DNA of 64,000 nt. It comes from DATJFQ01 sp035492775. Lineage in GTDB: Bacteria; Acidobacteriota; Vicinamibacteria; Vicinamibacterales; 2-12-FULL-66-21. The stretch is taken from NCBI GenBank assembly GCA_035492775.1, contig DATJIW010000110.1, positions 62,001-126,000 on the forward strand. Reading direction: 5' to 3'. The position numbers were made by a program, and so were the translations under genes. This document shows, piece after piece, positions 33,779-41,728 of this stretch (position 1 is its first letter; every line of letters starts with the position of its first letter). A model generated the notes under the pieces. The model made no database searches. It was not told the DNA's origin and saw only the letters and a program-made list of their open reading frames with translations.

Positions 33779-34693
33779 TCACCAGGCGAGACGCCCTTCG
33801 CCGACGAGCACGCTTCTGCCGCCGACGCGGACCCGCGTGATGCGGCCGGCTTCCTGATCGATCGAGATGTGAATGCGGCTGGGACGCCCCATCAGCGCGC
33901 CCTGCAGGCTGACGTGATGCGCGATCGCAGCGGCGGGAATCATGCCGTACGTCGCGAGGTAGCATCCGAGCGGTCCGCTTGCGCTGCCCGTCGCTGGATC
34001 TTCCGACACGCCCAGCGAGGGAGCGAGCATCCGGCTGTAGACCGTCTCGTCGCCCGCCGCGCCGCTGCGATCGGTCGTGAACGCAAACAGCGGCAGCTCC
34101 TCGAGGCCCGACGCGACGCACACGTCGCGGTATGCGCGCCGATCGATCGAGAGACGATCGACGGCGTCTCGCGACGCGATTGGCGCGAGCAGAAACGGCA
34201 CTCCGCACGAAAGCACTTCCACCGGCAGGTCGGCAGCCAGTTCGCCTGGCGCAAGTCCGATCGCGCCTGCGAACGCCTGGCGATCGCCGATGCGCCCCTG
34301 AAATGCGGGCGGCTGCTGCGTCATCCAGACGAAGTCGAGCGCATCGCCCTGCCACTCCAGCGAGACGGGCGTTGGCCCGACGCCCAGGCCGAAAACGAAT
34401 TGCGACGATCCCGGCGCGATCGTCCGTTCGTGCACGAGCGCATACGTCGAGCCGATCGTCGGGTGGCCGGCCATCGGCAGTTCCTCGCCCGGCGTAAAGA
34501 TCCGCATTCGGACGCCGGTGTCCGCGGTCTCTGCGGTGAAGATGAAGGTGCATTCCGAGAAGTTCATCTCTTTGGTGATGCGCTGCATCTCGTCGGTTGT
34601 GAGGCCGCCGGGCTCGGGAAACACGGCGAGCTGATTGCCCTCGAACGGCCGATCGGTGAACACGTCCAGATGAAGGTAGCGATACGTCCGCAT
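33779..34693 (-). CDS. PhzF-family isomerase-like protein
   Basis: This 304-residue protein starts RTYRYLHLDVFTDRPFEGNQLAVFPE and has the twin hot-dog-like lobes of PhzF proteins; FSECTFIF, GHPTIGSTYAL and FAGAIGL segments fit. The catalytic Glu of PhzF, in N-x-S-E-x-T/C, is present in MNFSECTF. The real reaction in this organism is unknown, since no phenazine genes are near. The start is ATG 34693, with TATCGT (34700-34705, minus strand) ending 6 nt upstream, so a leaderless mRNA is likely. Confidence 0.9.
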   Translation of the reverse strand: MRTYRYLHLDVFTDRPFEGNQLAVFPEPGGLTTDEMQRITKEMNFSECTFIFTAETADTGVRMRIFTPGEELPMAGHPTIGSTYALVHERTIAPGSSQFVFGLGVGPTPVSLEWQGDALDFVWMTQQPPAFQGRIGDRQAFAGAIGLAPGELAADLPVEVLSCGVPFLLAPIASRDAVDRLSIDRRAYRDVCVASGLEELPLFAFTTDRSGAAGDETVYSRMLAPSLGVSEDPATGSASGPLGCYLATYGMIPAAAIAHHVSLQGALMGRPSRIHISIDQEAGRITRVRVGGRSVLVGEGRLAW

Positions 34694-34779
34694 GGGTGCA
34701 CGATAGCAGGGTGGATGCGTTCCGTGTCAGGCCAAGTTGGGTCTGGCGCGGTGGCGCGCCTGTTATCCTAGGCACCTCC

Positions 34780-37164
34780 ATGGCGAAACGAAAGAAATCG
34801 GACGACACCTCTTTGTTCGACCTCGACGGCGGCAACGAGACCGCCGGCGGCGGGGAATCGGGCGGCAACGAAGCCGTGGCGCTGCACGAAGCGGCGCAGA
34901 CCCGGTACCTGAATTACGCGCTATCCGTCATTACCTCGCGCGCGCTTCCTGACGTTCGCGACGGTCTGAAGCCCGTTCAGCGCCGCATCCTCTTTACGAT
35001 GTGGCAGCAGAACCTGACCGCCGACGTCAAGCATCGCAAGTGCGCGAAGGTCGTCGGCGACGTGATGGGCAGCTATCACCCGCACGGCGATGCCGCGCTG
35101 TACGAAACGCTCGTGCGCATGGCGCAGCCGTTTTCCCTCCGCTATCCGCTCGTCGACGGCTCCGGCAACTTCGGTTCGCTGGATGGCGACAGCGCGGCGG
35201 CGATGCGATACACCGAGTGCCGCCTTGCCCGCATCTCAGACGAGCTCCTGACGGAGATCGATCAGGCGACCGTCGCGTTCCGTCCGAATTACGACGGCAC
35301 GAAGACGGAGCCGGTCGTGCTTCCCTCGCGCATCCCGAATCTGCTCATCAACGGCGCTACGGGGATTGCCGTAGGAATGGCGACCAACGTGCCGCCGCAC
35401 AACCTCAACGAGGTGTGCACGGCACTCGTCAAGCTCCTCGACAACCCGGATCTGAGCAGCGTGCAGTTGTGCCGCTACGTGAAAGGTCCCGATTTTCCGA
35501 CGGGCGGACAGATCCTGAATTCTCCGGAAGAACTGAAGGAAATCTACAAGACGGGTTCCGGCGCGATCCGGCTGCGTGCGACCTGGGAGGAAGGACCGTC
35601 GACGCGTTCGTCGAAGACCCTTTACATCACGAGCGTCCCGTACACGGTGAACAAGGCAACGCTCGTCGAACGCATCGCGGAAGTCGCGCTCGGCCGCAAG
35701 TTGCCGCCGCTCCTGGACGTGAAGGATCTTTCGACCGAAGACGTCCGCATCGCGCTCGAGCTGAAGCGCGACGCAGACGAGAAGATGGTGATGGCGTATT
35801 TGTTCAAGCACACGCCGCTTCAGACCAACTTCATCGTCAACCTCACTTGTCTCGTGCCCACGGAAGGCAATCCCGAAGTAGGACGGCCCGAACGGCTGGA
35901 TCTGCACCAGCTTCTGTTCTATTTCCTGCACTTCCGGCTCGAGGTCGTGACGAAGCGGCTCGAGCACGAGCTCGACGCGCTCAAGCGGCGCATCCACCTC
36001 CTCGAAGGCTTCGAAAAGGTCTTCGACGCGCTCGACGAGATCCTGAAGATCGTCCGCAAATCGGATGGGAAGGCCGACGCCGCCCAGCAGATCATGAAGC
36101 GCTTCGCGCTCGACGCGGAGCAGACGGACGCGATCCTCGAACTCAAGATCTACCGTCTCGCGAAGCTGGAAATCCTGATCATCCGCAAGGAGGCAGACGA
36201 AAAGCGCAAGCGTGCGCGCCAGATTGGCGGCCTCCTCCGGAACGAAACGAGCCGCTGGGCGATTGTCCGCGAGGAGCTCGAGGCCATCCAGAAGCAATAC
36301 GGCGACGCGCGCCGCACCGCGATCGCCAGCGACGCCGGCGAGGCCGAGTACACCGCCGAGGACTTCATCGTCGAAGAAGACAACGTCGTGATCGTCTCCC
36401 GCGACGGGTGGGTGAAGCGACAAAAGGAAGTGAAGGACGTTGCAACCACCCGGTTGCGGGAAGGCGATCAGGTGCTCGCCGTGCTTCCAGGCAGCACGCG
36501 TGCGACGGTCGTTTTCTTCAGCAACTTCGGCGTCGCGTACAGCGCACGAATCGCCGACATCCCGGCGTCGACCGGCTACGGAGAGCCGATTCAGCGGTTT
36601 TTCAAGCTGAAGGACGGCGAACGCATCGTCGCGGCGCAGAGCCTCGATCCGCGGGTGGCCGGCGACATCACGCCGCGAAAAGAAGGGGACGAGCCGAAAG
36701 TTCAGGCGATTGCGGTTTCGAGCGACGGCTACAGCCTGCGGTTCAGCCTCGAGTCCTTCGTCGAGCCCAGCACCCGCGCCGGACGACGGTATGCAAAGGC
36801 CGCCGAGGGCGAGGAGTTCGTCGGTGTCGCCAGGCTGACCGGTGGCGAGGTGCTGATCGCCGCCACGCGCGATGCGCGCGCGATCCTGTGCAAGGCGGCG
36901 GAGGTGAACTTCCTCGCAGGTCCGGGCCGCGGTGTCATCCTCATCAAGCTGACAGGAGAGGACGACCGCGTGCTCGGCTTCATCGCGTCGACCGGCGATC
37001 GGGACCTGCTGACGGTCGAGACGAGTCGAGGGGCGGAACAGACGATCAGTACCGCCAAATACGAGATCACCGGACGTGGCGGCAAGGGGCGCGAGCTGCT
37101 CCAGCGCGGCCAGTTCACACGCGTCATCTGGCCCATGCTGGAGGCGCCGGCGCTCCTCGAGTAG
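34780..37164 (+). CDS. DNA gyrase / topoisomerase IV subunit A
   Basis: This 794-residue protein has the breakage-reunion domain (about 30-480) with catalytic Tyr144 in MRYTECRL and RYPLVDGSGNFGS, and a C-terminal beta-pinwheel region of irregular blades. Instead of the GyrA box in its usual place, a G-R-G-G-K-G motif lies near the C-terminus. It therefore may be GyrA- or ParC-like; I leave the symbol open. The enzyme changes DNA topology with its B subunit, found at 48504. TATCCT lies 10 nt before the ATG at 34780. Confidence 0.93.
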   Translation: MAKRKKSDDTSLFDLDGGNETAGGGESGGNEAVALHEAAQTRYLNYALSVITSRALPDVRDGLKPVQRRILFTMWQQNLTADVKHRKCAKVVGDVMGSYHPHGDAALYETLVRMAQPFSLRYPLVDGSGNFGSLDGDSAAAMRYTECRLARISDELLTEIDQATVAFRPNYDGTKTEPVVLPSRIPNLLINGATGIAVGMATNVPPHNLNEVCTALVKLLDNPDLSSVQLCRYVKGPDFPTGGQILNSPEELKEIYKTGSGAIRLRATWEEGPSTRSSKTLYITSVPYTVNKATLVERIAEVALGRKLPPLLDVKDLSTEDVRIALELKRDADEKMVMAYLFKHTPLQTNFIVNLTCLVPTEGNPEVGRPERLDLHQLLFYFLHFRLEVVTKRLEHELDALKRRIHLLEGFEKVFDALDEILKIVRKSDGKADAAQQIMKRFALDAEQTDAILELKIYRLAKLEILIIRKEADEKRKRARQIGGLLRNETSRWAIVREELEAIQKQYGDARRTAIASDAGEAEYTAEDFIVEEDNVVIVSRDGWVKRQKEVKDVATTRLREGDQVLAVLPGSTRATVVFFSNFGVAYSARIADIPASTGYGEPIQRFFKLKDGERIVAAQSLDPRVAGDITPRKEGDEPKVQAIAVSSDGYSLRFSLESFVEPSTRAGRRYAKAAEGEEFVGVARLTGGEVLIAATRDARAILCKAAEVNFLAGPGRGVILIKLTGEDDRVLGFIASTGDRDLLTVETSRGAEQTISTAKYEITGRGGKGRELLQRGQFTRVIWPMLEAPALLE

Positions 37165-37220
37165 GGGCAGGTTGAGTCACGGTTCAGTGGTTCGGGGCTG
37201 CGCCGCAGTCCCGAACATTA

Positions 37221-37243
37221 TTTCCTAGCCTACGTCTAAGAAA
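37221..37243. promoter_or_regulatory. Inverted repeat before PadR gene 2 (probable operator)
   Basis: TTTCCTAG - 7 bp - CTAAGAAA are inverted repeats with 7 of 8 positions matching. The right arm includes the TCTAAG hexamer that ends 6 nt before the GTG start at 37247. A bound PadR would cover this probable -10, so autorepression is the simplest reading (inference). Confidence 0.55.
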
Positions 37244-37246
37244 CCT

Positions 37247-37591
37247 GTGGCGGCTTCTTCGGCTCCGATTGGCGAGTTCGAGCAGCTCGTGCTGCTCGCG
37301 CTTCTCCGCCTGGGCGACCAGGCGTATGGGATCCCGATTACCGAGGAAATCCAGCGACGGGCGAAGCGCGACGTGGCCCTCGCGTCCGTCTACAAGGCGC
37401 TGGATCGTCTCGAGCAGAAGGGTCTCGTCGCCTCCTCGCTCGGCCCGTCGACCGCGGCGCGCGGGGGCCGCCGCAAGAAATATTTCCGGCTCCAGCCTGC
37501 CGGGCTCCAGGCGCTGAAGGCGTCGATCCGCGCCATCCGCAACCTGGCATCCGGCCTCGCGTATCAACTCGATCCGCTCGAGGAGGAGTAG
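37247..37591 (+). CDS. PadR-family transcriptional regulator, ADOP-linked
   Basis: This 114-residue protein has IGEFEQLVLLALLRLGDQAYGIPI, VALASVYKALDRLEQKGLVAS and RGGRRKKYFRLQPAG, the PadR winged-helix signature. It starts with GTG at 37247. Its TAG stop shares one base with the GTG start of the ADOP permease gene (TAGTG), so the two are translationally coupled; it is the likely repressor of that pair. Confidence 0.93.
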   Translation: MAASSAPIGEFEQLVLLALLRLGDQAYGIPITEEIQRRAKRDVALASVYKALDRLEQKGLVASSLGPSTAARGGRRKKYFRLQPAGLQALKASIRAIRNLASGLAYQLDPLEEE

Positions 37592-40215
37592 TGCTGCCGC
37601 TGGCCGCGCGTGCACTGCTGCGGCTGACCGATCCGGCGGTCCGCGAATTCATCGAAGGCGACCTTTCCGAGGTCTTCGATGAGCGAACCGCAGGCGGCGG
37701 CGGGCGAGACGCGCACCGGTGGGCGGTGCGGCAGGCGTTCCAAGCGGTGCTGACCAGTCCATGGCGGCCTCGCCGCGCCAGCGGATTTCCTACAGGGGAT
37801 GGATTCATGAAGACGCTGCTGCAGGACTTCCGCTATGGCTTTCGGATGATACGGAAGCAGCCCGGCTACTCGCTCGTCATCGTGCTCACGCTGGCGCTCG
37901 CCATCGGCGCCAATAGCGTCATTTTCAGCTTCGCGAGCATATTGGCGATCCGACCGCTTCCACTGGCCAACGAGAACGCGCTCGGCTGGATCTTCACGGT
38001 CGACCCGCAGACAGGAGACGCGCGCTCCGGGATGTCGATTCCGGAATTTCTGGATTACCGATCGTCCGTCACGAGCTTCTCGGCGCTCGCTGCGACCGTC
38101 CGCGACAACGTAACAATGACCGGCCGGGGTGACGCGGAACGCCTCGAGGCTTCGCGCGTCACCGCGAACATCGTGGACGTCTGGGGATTGCGGCTGCAGC
38201 AGGGCCGCGGCTTCCGAAGTGGCGCCGATCGCCCGGGTGCCGATGGCGAGGTGCTTCTCAGCAACCATTTCTGGACGAAGCGGCTCGATCGCGATCCATC
38301 GATCGTGGGCCAGACCCTCATGCTCGACGGCCGTCCCGCAACCGTCGTCGGGATTCTGTCCCCCGAGATCGAGATCGGGAACATCTCCGAGGTCGATATC
38401 TGGCTGCCCCTCCAGCTGACGTCCGAGGGATCGCGCCTCGAACGGCGTCTGCGGGTCTCAGGGCTGCTTCGACCGGGCACATCGGCGGCGCAGGCGTCGC
38501 CTGAGGCCAGGCAGATTGCGACCCGGCTCGCGTCCGAGCATCCGGACACGAATGCCGGATGGTCCGCTCGCGTCGCGCCGACCCGCGAGGCGATGGTCGG
38601 CACCGACACGTTCACCGTCCTCGCGCTCCTTGGCACGGTCGTCGGATTCGTGCTGCTCATCGCCTGCGCGAATCTTGCGAACATGGTGCTGTCGCGCGGC
38701 ATCAGACGACGACGTGAGATCGCAGTGCGCAGTGCGCTCGGAGCGAGCCGTGGTCGCGTCGTGCGGCAGATGCTGACCGAGAACGTGCTGTACGGCATCG
38801 CCGGCGGGCTCGTGGGACTCGCATTTGCGCAGGCGGGACTTGCCATCATCCGCGCGATCTCATACGAGCCGTTTTTCGAGCTGCTCAGCATCGATCGCCA
38901 CGTCCTCATCTTCACGACCGCGCTCGCGTTCCTGACGCCGTTGTTGTTCGGCCTGTTCCCGGCCTTGCAGTCCTCGCGCGCCGATGTGAACGAAACGTTG
39001 AAGGAAGGCGGCGCTCGAAGCGGTGGCGGCGTACGAACGAAGCGCAGCCGCTCGGCGCTCGTGATCGCGCAGCTCGGACTCGCGGTTGCGCTGCTCGTCG
39101 TGACCGGGTTGCTGGTCAAGGCGCTCATGATCATCGAGCGGTCGCCGGTGGGGTTCGACACGCAGAAAATCCTGACGTTTCAGGTGAGTCCGCCAGCCTG
39201 GCGTTACCGCACCGACGCGTCCACGACGCAGTATTACGACCAGTTGCTCTCGAAGGTGCGTTCGGCGCCGGGAGTGGAGGCAGCGGGACTCTCTGATCGA
39301 CTGCCGCTGCTTGGGTCGGAGGTGACCACCGTCGCCGCGATCGACGGCATACCGGCGGGACGCCCGGAGGATCGCCCGTGGGCCGTGCCGCTGACGGTCG
39401 ACGACGGATACTTCGCGGCGCTTGGCGTGCCGATTCAGGAGGGCCGGGGCTTCACCGCTGTCGACACGCCCAGCAGCGAGCCGGTTGCCGTGATCAACCA
39501 CGAGATGGCGCGGCGATTCTGGCCGGCGTCATCGCAGGTGATTGGCGCGCACGTGACAGTTGGCGCCGGCGCCGCAGCGCGGCGCGTGCGAATCGTCGGC
39601 ATGACGGCCGACGTCTTGAAGGCGGATCGCGAAGGCGTGAACCCGCAGATCTTCCAGCTGGTGCGGCAGGTGCCGCGCCGCGATCTGGTTGTCGTCGTGC
39701 GTGCGACCGATCCACGCGGCGTGCAGGGCGCGGTTCGCGGACAGGTCCGTGCGCTGGACGCCGACGTGCCCGTGTATATGATGCGTCCGCTCGAGCAGGC
39801 GATTGACGAAGATCTCTCCAGCACCAACATCCTGTTCGGACTGTTCGGCAGTTTCGCGATCATCGCGCTCGTCATGGCCGCGTCGGGACTGTATGCGGTC
39901 GTGTCGTACTCGGCAGGGCAGCGGATACAGGAATTCGGCGTGCGCATCGCCCTCGGCGCGGTCCCTCGCGACATCCAGTGGATGATGCTGCGGCAGACCG
40001 GCGTACTCGTGTGTGTCGGTCTTGCGCTGGGCCTGCTCGGCGGCCGCGTCGTCGCGAGTCTTGCCTCGTCGCTTCTGTATCGCGTGTCTCCGTCCGACCC
40101 CGCCATCTACACCGGAGTAGCGGCCACGCTGGGGACGATCGCCTTGCTCGCGAGCTACGGCCCCGTACGGCGCGCGTGCCGGATCGACCCCGTCCGTGCG
40201 CTGCGGCTCGAGTAG
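37591..40215 (+). CDS. ADOP-family ABC permease, number 2
   Basis: This 874-residue protein starts with GTG overlapping the PadR stop. A prefix of about 70 residues (LPLAARALLRLTDPAVREFIEGDLSE) is followed by the duplicated MacB_PCD/FtsX layout: FRYGFRMIRKQPGYSLVIVLTLALAIGANSVIFS, ACANLANMVLSRGIRRRREIAVRSALGAS, and the same kinds of segment again near 790-874. It is a MacB-like permease without ATPase, as typical for ADOPs. It ends 15 bp before the DUF1572 gene. Confidence 0.93.
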   Translation: MLPLAARALLRLTDPAVREFIEGDLSEVFDERTAGGGGRDAHRWAVRQAFQAVLTSPWRPRRASGFPTGDGFMKTLLQDFRYGFRMIRKQPGYSLVIVLTLALAIGANSVIFSFASILAIRPLPLANENALGWIFTVDPQTGDARSGMSIPEFLDYRSSVTSFSALAATVRDNVTMTGRGDAERLEASRVTANIVDVWGLRLQQGRGFRSGADRPGADGEVLLSNHFWTKRLDRDPSIVGQTLMLDGRPATVVGILSPEIEIGNISEVDIWLPLQLTSEGSRLERRLRVSGLLRPGTSAAQASPEARQIATRLASEHPDTNAGWSARVAPTREAMVGTDTFTVLALLGTVVGFVLLIACANLANMVLSRGIRRRREIAVRSALGASRGRVVRQMLTENVLYGIAGGLVGLAFAQAGLAIIRAISYEPFFELLSIDRHVLIFTTALAFLTPLLFGLFPALQSSRADVNETLKEGGARSGGGVRTKRSRSALVIAQLGLAVALLVVTGLLVKALMIIERSPVGFDTQKILTFQVSPPAWRYRTDASTTQYYDQLLSKVRSAPGVEAAGLSDRLPLLGSEVTTVAAIDGIPAGRPEDRPWAVPLTVDDGYFAALGVPIQEGRGFTAVDTPSSEPVAVINHEMARRFWPASSQVIGAHVTVGAGAAARRVRIVGMTADVLKADREGVNPQIFQLVRQVPRRDLVVVVRATDPRGVQGAVRGQVRALDADVPVYMMRPLEQAIDEDLSSTNILFGLFGSFAIIALVMAASGLYAVVSYSAGQRIQEFGVRIALGAVPRDIQWMMLRQTGVLVCVGLALGLLGGRVVASLASSLLYRVSPSDPAIYTGVAATLGTIALLASYGPVRRACRIDPVRALRLE

Positions 40216-40218
40216 CGC

Positions 40219-40224
40219 TATGCT
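40219..40224 (+). promoter_or_regulatory. -10 hexamer of a probable leaderless promoter
   Basis: TATGCT ends exactly 6 nt before the ATG at 40231. It lies just after the stop of the ADOP gene, so the next gene can be transcribed alone. Confidence 0.5.
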
Positions 40225-40230
40225 CGGGAA

Positions 40231-40752
40231 ATGGATGCATCAGCGGCATATCTCGCCGATCTGCCTGCCCAGATCGACCGCGCGAAACAGCTGGCGGACC
40301 GCGCGGTCGCACAGCTGACGACCGACGAGTTTTTTCGCGTTCTCGATGGAGAGTCCAACTCCGTCGCAATCATCATGCAGCACGTCGCCGGCAACCTGCG
40401 GTCGCGCTTCACGGATTTCCTGACGAGCGACGGCGAGAAACCCGACCGGCACCGGGACGGGGAGTTCGAAATGCCCGCCGGCAGGACACGCGAAAGCGTG
40501 CAGGCGGATTGGGACAACGGCTTCCGACTGTTCAGCGCCGCCGTGACCGCGCTCGAGCCCGGTGATCTGCTACGGGATGTGTCTATCCGCGGCGATCGTT
40601 TTTCGGTCGTGGAAGCGCTCCAGCGCGCGATTACCCACGTCTCGTATCACGTCGGCCAGATCGTGTTCCTCGCAAAGCACCTGCACTCGAACAACTGGCA
40701 TACGCTGACGATACCGCGTGGTCAGTCCGACACGTTCAAGCCACCCCGTTGA
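40231..40752 (+). CDS. DinB-superfamily (DUF1572-like) protein
   Basis: This 173-residue protein has the four-helix layout of the DinB/YfiT superfamily, with putative metal-binding His residues in MQHVAGN and ITHVSYHVGQIV. Members are often metal-dependent thiol S-transferases or of unknown function; this name is unrelated to DNA polymerase IV. Its last 17 bp overlap the convergent esterase gene. Confidence 0.85.
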   Translation: MDASAAYLADLPAQIDRAKQLADRAVAQLTTDEFFRVLDGESNSVAIIMQHVAGNLRSRFTDFLTSDGEKPDRHRDGEFEMPAGRTRESVQADWDNGFRLFSAAVTALEPGDLLRDVSIRGDRFSVVEALQRAITHVSYHVGQIVFLAKHLHSNNWHTLTIPRGQSDTFKPPR

Positions 40753-41563
40753 GTGCCGCGACCGCCCAGGCGAGCAGCGGCGCGAGCCGGCGGTCCCAAT
40801 AGTCCCACGCGTGAGTGCCAGGCGTCTCGTGGTACTCATAGGTGAAGCCCCGGCTGTGGATGATGTCAACCAGCCGCCGATTGGAGGCGAGGAATCTGTC
40901 GCTCTCGCCGCAGTCGACGTAAAGAGCCGGTCCGCCGTTGCTGTTGGCTGCGCGGGCGATGAGGAAGATGTCGTTCGCCGTGCGTGTCTCGCCGCCCGCC
41001 GGCCCGAAGATTCGTCCCATCTCCTCGGTGTGGGCAGGAAAGTCCCTGGCGAACTCCGGCTCGGTCGCCTCGAATGCGCCGCTCAGGGACCCTGCGGCGG
41101 CGTACGTACCGGGATGCTTCAACGCGATCTTGATCGCTCCGTAGCCGCCCATCGACAGGCCGGCAATCGCGCGTCCGTACCCCGCGCGGATGGCGCGGTA
41201 CTTCGATTCGACATCGCGGATCAGATCTTCCGTGATGTAGTCCTCGAACCGCCCCGACCCGTCCGCGGCGTTGGTGTACCAGGCGTCCGCGCCTTCCGGC
41301 ATCACAATCAGCAGCGGAAGCCTGCGCGCGCGTTCCTCCAGGTGCGTCCGCGTGGTCCAGTCCTCGTAGTGGCCATCCAGTCCGTGAAGCAGGTACAGCA
41401 CCGGATACCGTTTCGCGGACGCGGCGTAGTTACCGGGCAGCAAGATCCGATACTTGATGGCCCGGCCGAGCGCCTTCGACTGCAGCGTTTCGTCGCGGAC
41501 GACCGGCGCTCCGGCACCGATGGACGTGAACGCGATCGAGGCGGCGAGGATGAGGGGAAGCAT
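40736..41563 (-). CDS. Secreted esterase of the alpha/beta hydrolase fold
   Basis: This 275-residue protein has an N-terminal hydrophobic signal (about 1-18). It has the nucleophile elbow GLSMGGYGA, an oxyanion-side LYLLHGLDGHYEDW, an acid segment DCGESD and a catalytic His in PGTHAWDYW. It belongs to the esterase D / tributyrin esterase group (PF00756) and would cleave small esters or act on acyl groups outside the cytoplasm. The hexamer TATAAT (41574-41579, minus strand) ends 10 nt before the ATG. It is divergent from the 2-oxoglutarate dehydrogenase E1 gene. Confidence 0.88.
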   Translation of the reverse strand: MLPLILAASIAFTSIGAGAPVVRDETLQSKALGRAIKYRILLPGNYAASAKRYPVLYLLHGLDGHYEDWTTRTHLEERARRLPLLIVMPEGADAWYTNAADGSGRFEDYITEDLIRDVESKYRAIRAGYGRAIAGLSMGGYGAIKIALKHPGTYAAAGSLSGAFEATEPEFARDFPAHTEEMGRIFGPAGGETRTANDIFLIARAANSNGGPALYVDCGESDRFLASNRRLVDIIHSRGFTYEYHETPGTHAWDYWDRRLAPLLAWAVAALNGVA

Positions 41564-41728
41564 GCGGCCAAAGATTATAGGGTTCTACGCCCAACGTCGC
41601 GGGTTCGGAGCAAACCGCACCGTCGCTGGCGGGCTCATCGCGGTGCACGCGCGAAGGGCGCGCACGCCAGGCGACACGGATCCGCGCGAGCTTCACCAAA
41701 CGGCAAATCCGATGGAGAATATAGGGAT

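Noticed and set aside
35001..37175. Long open frame inside the topoisomerase A gene (724 codons)
   Set aside because: Shifted frame of a well-recognised gene; its protein is Arg/Gly-rich without motifs.
40718..41728. Upstream extension of the 2-oxoglutarate dehydrogenase E1 frame
   Set aside because: It lies antisense to the esterase gene and does not resemble E1 proteins, which begin at 41729.
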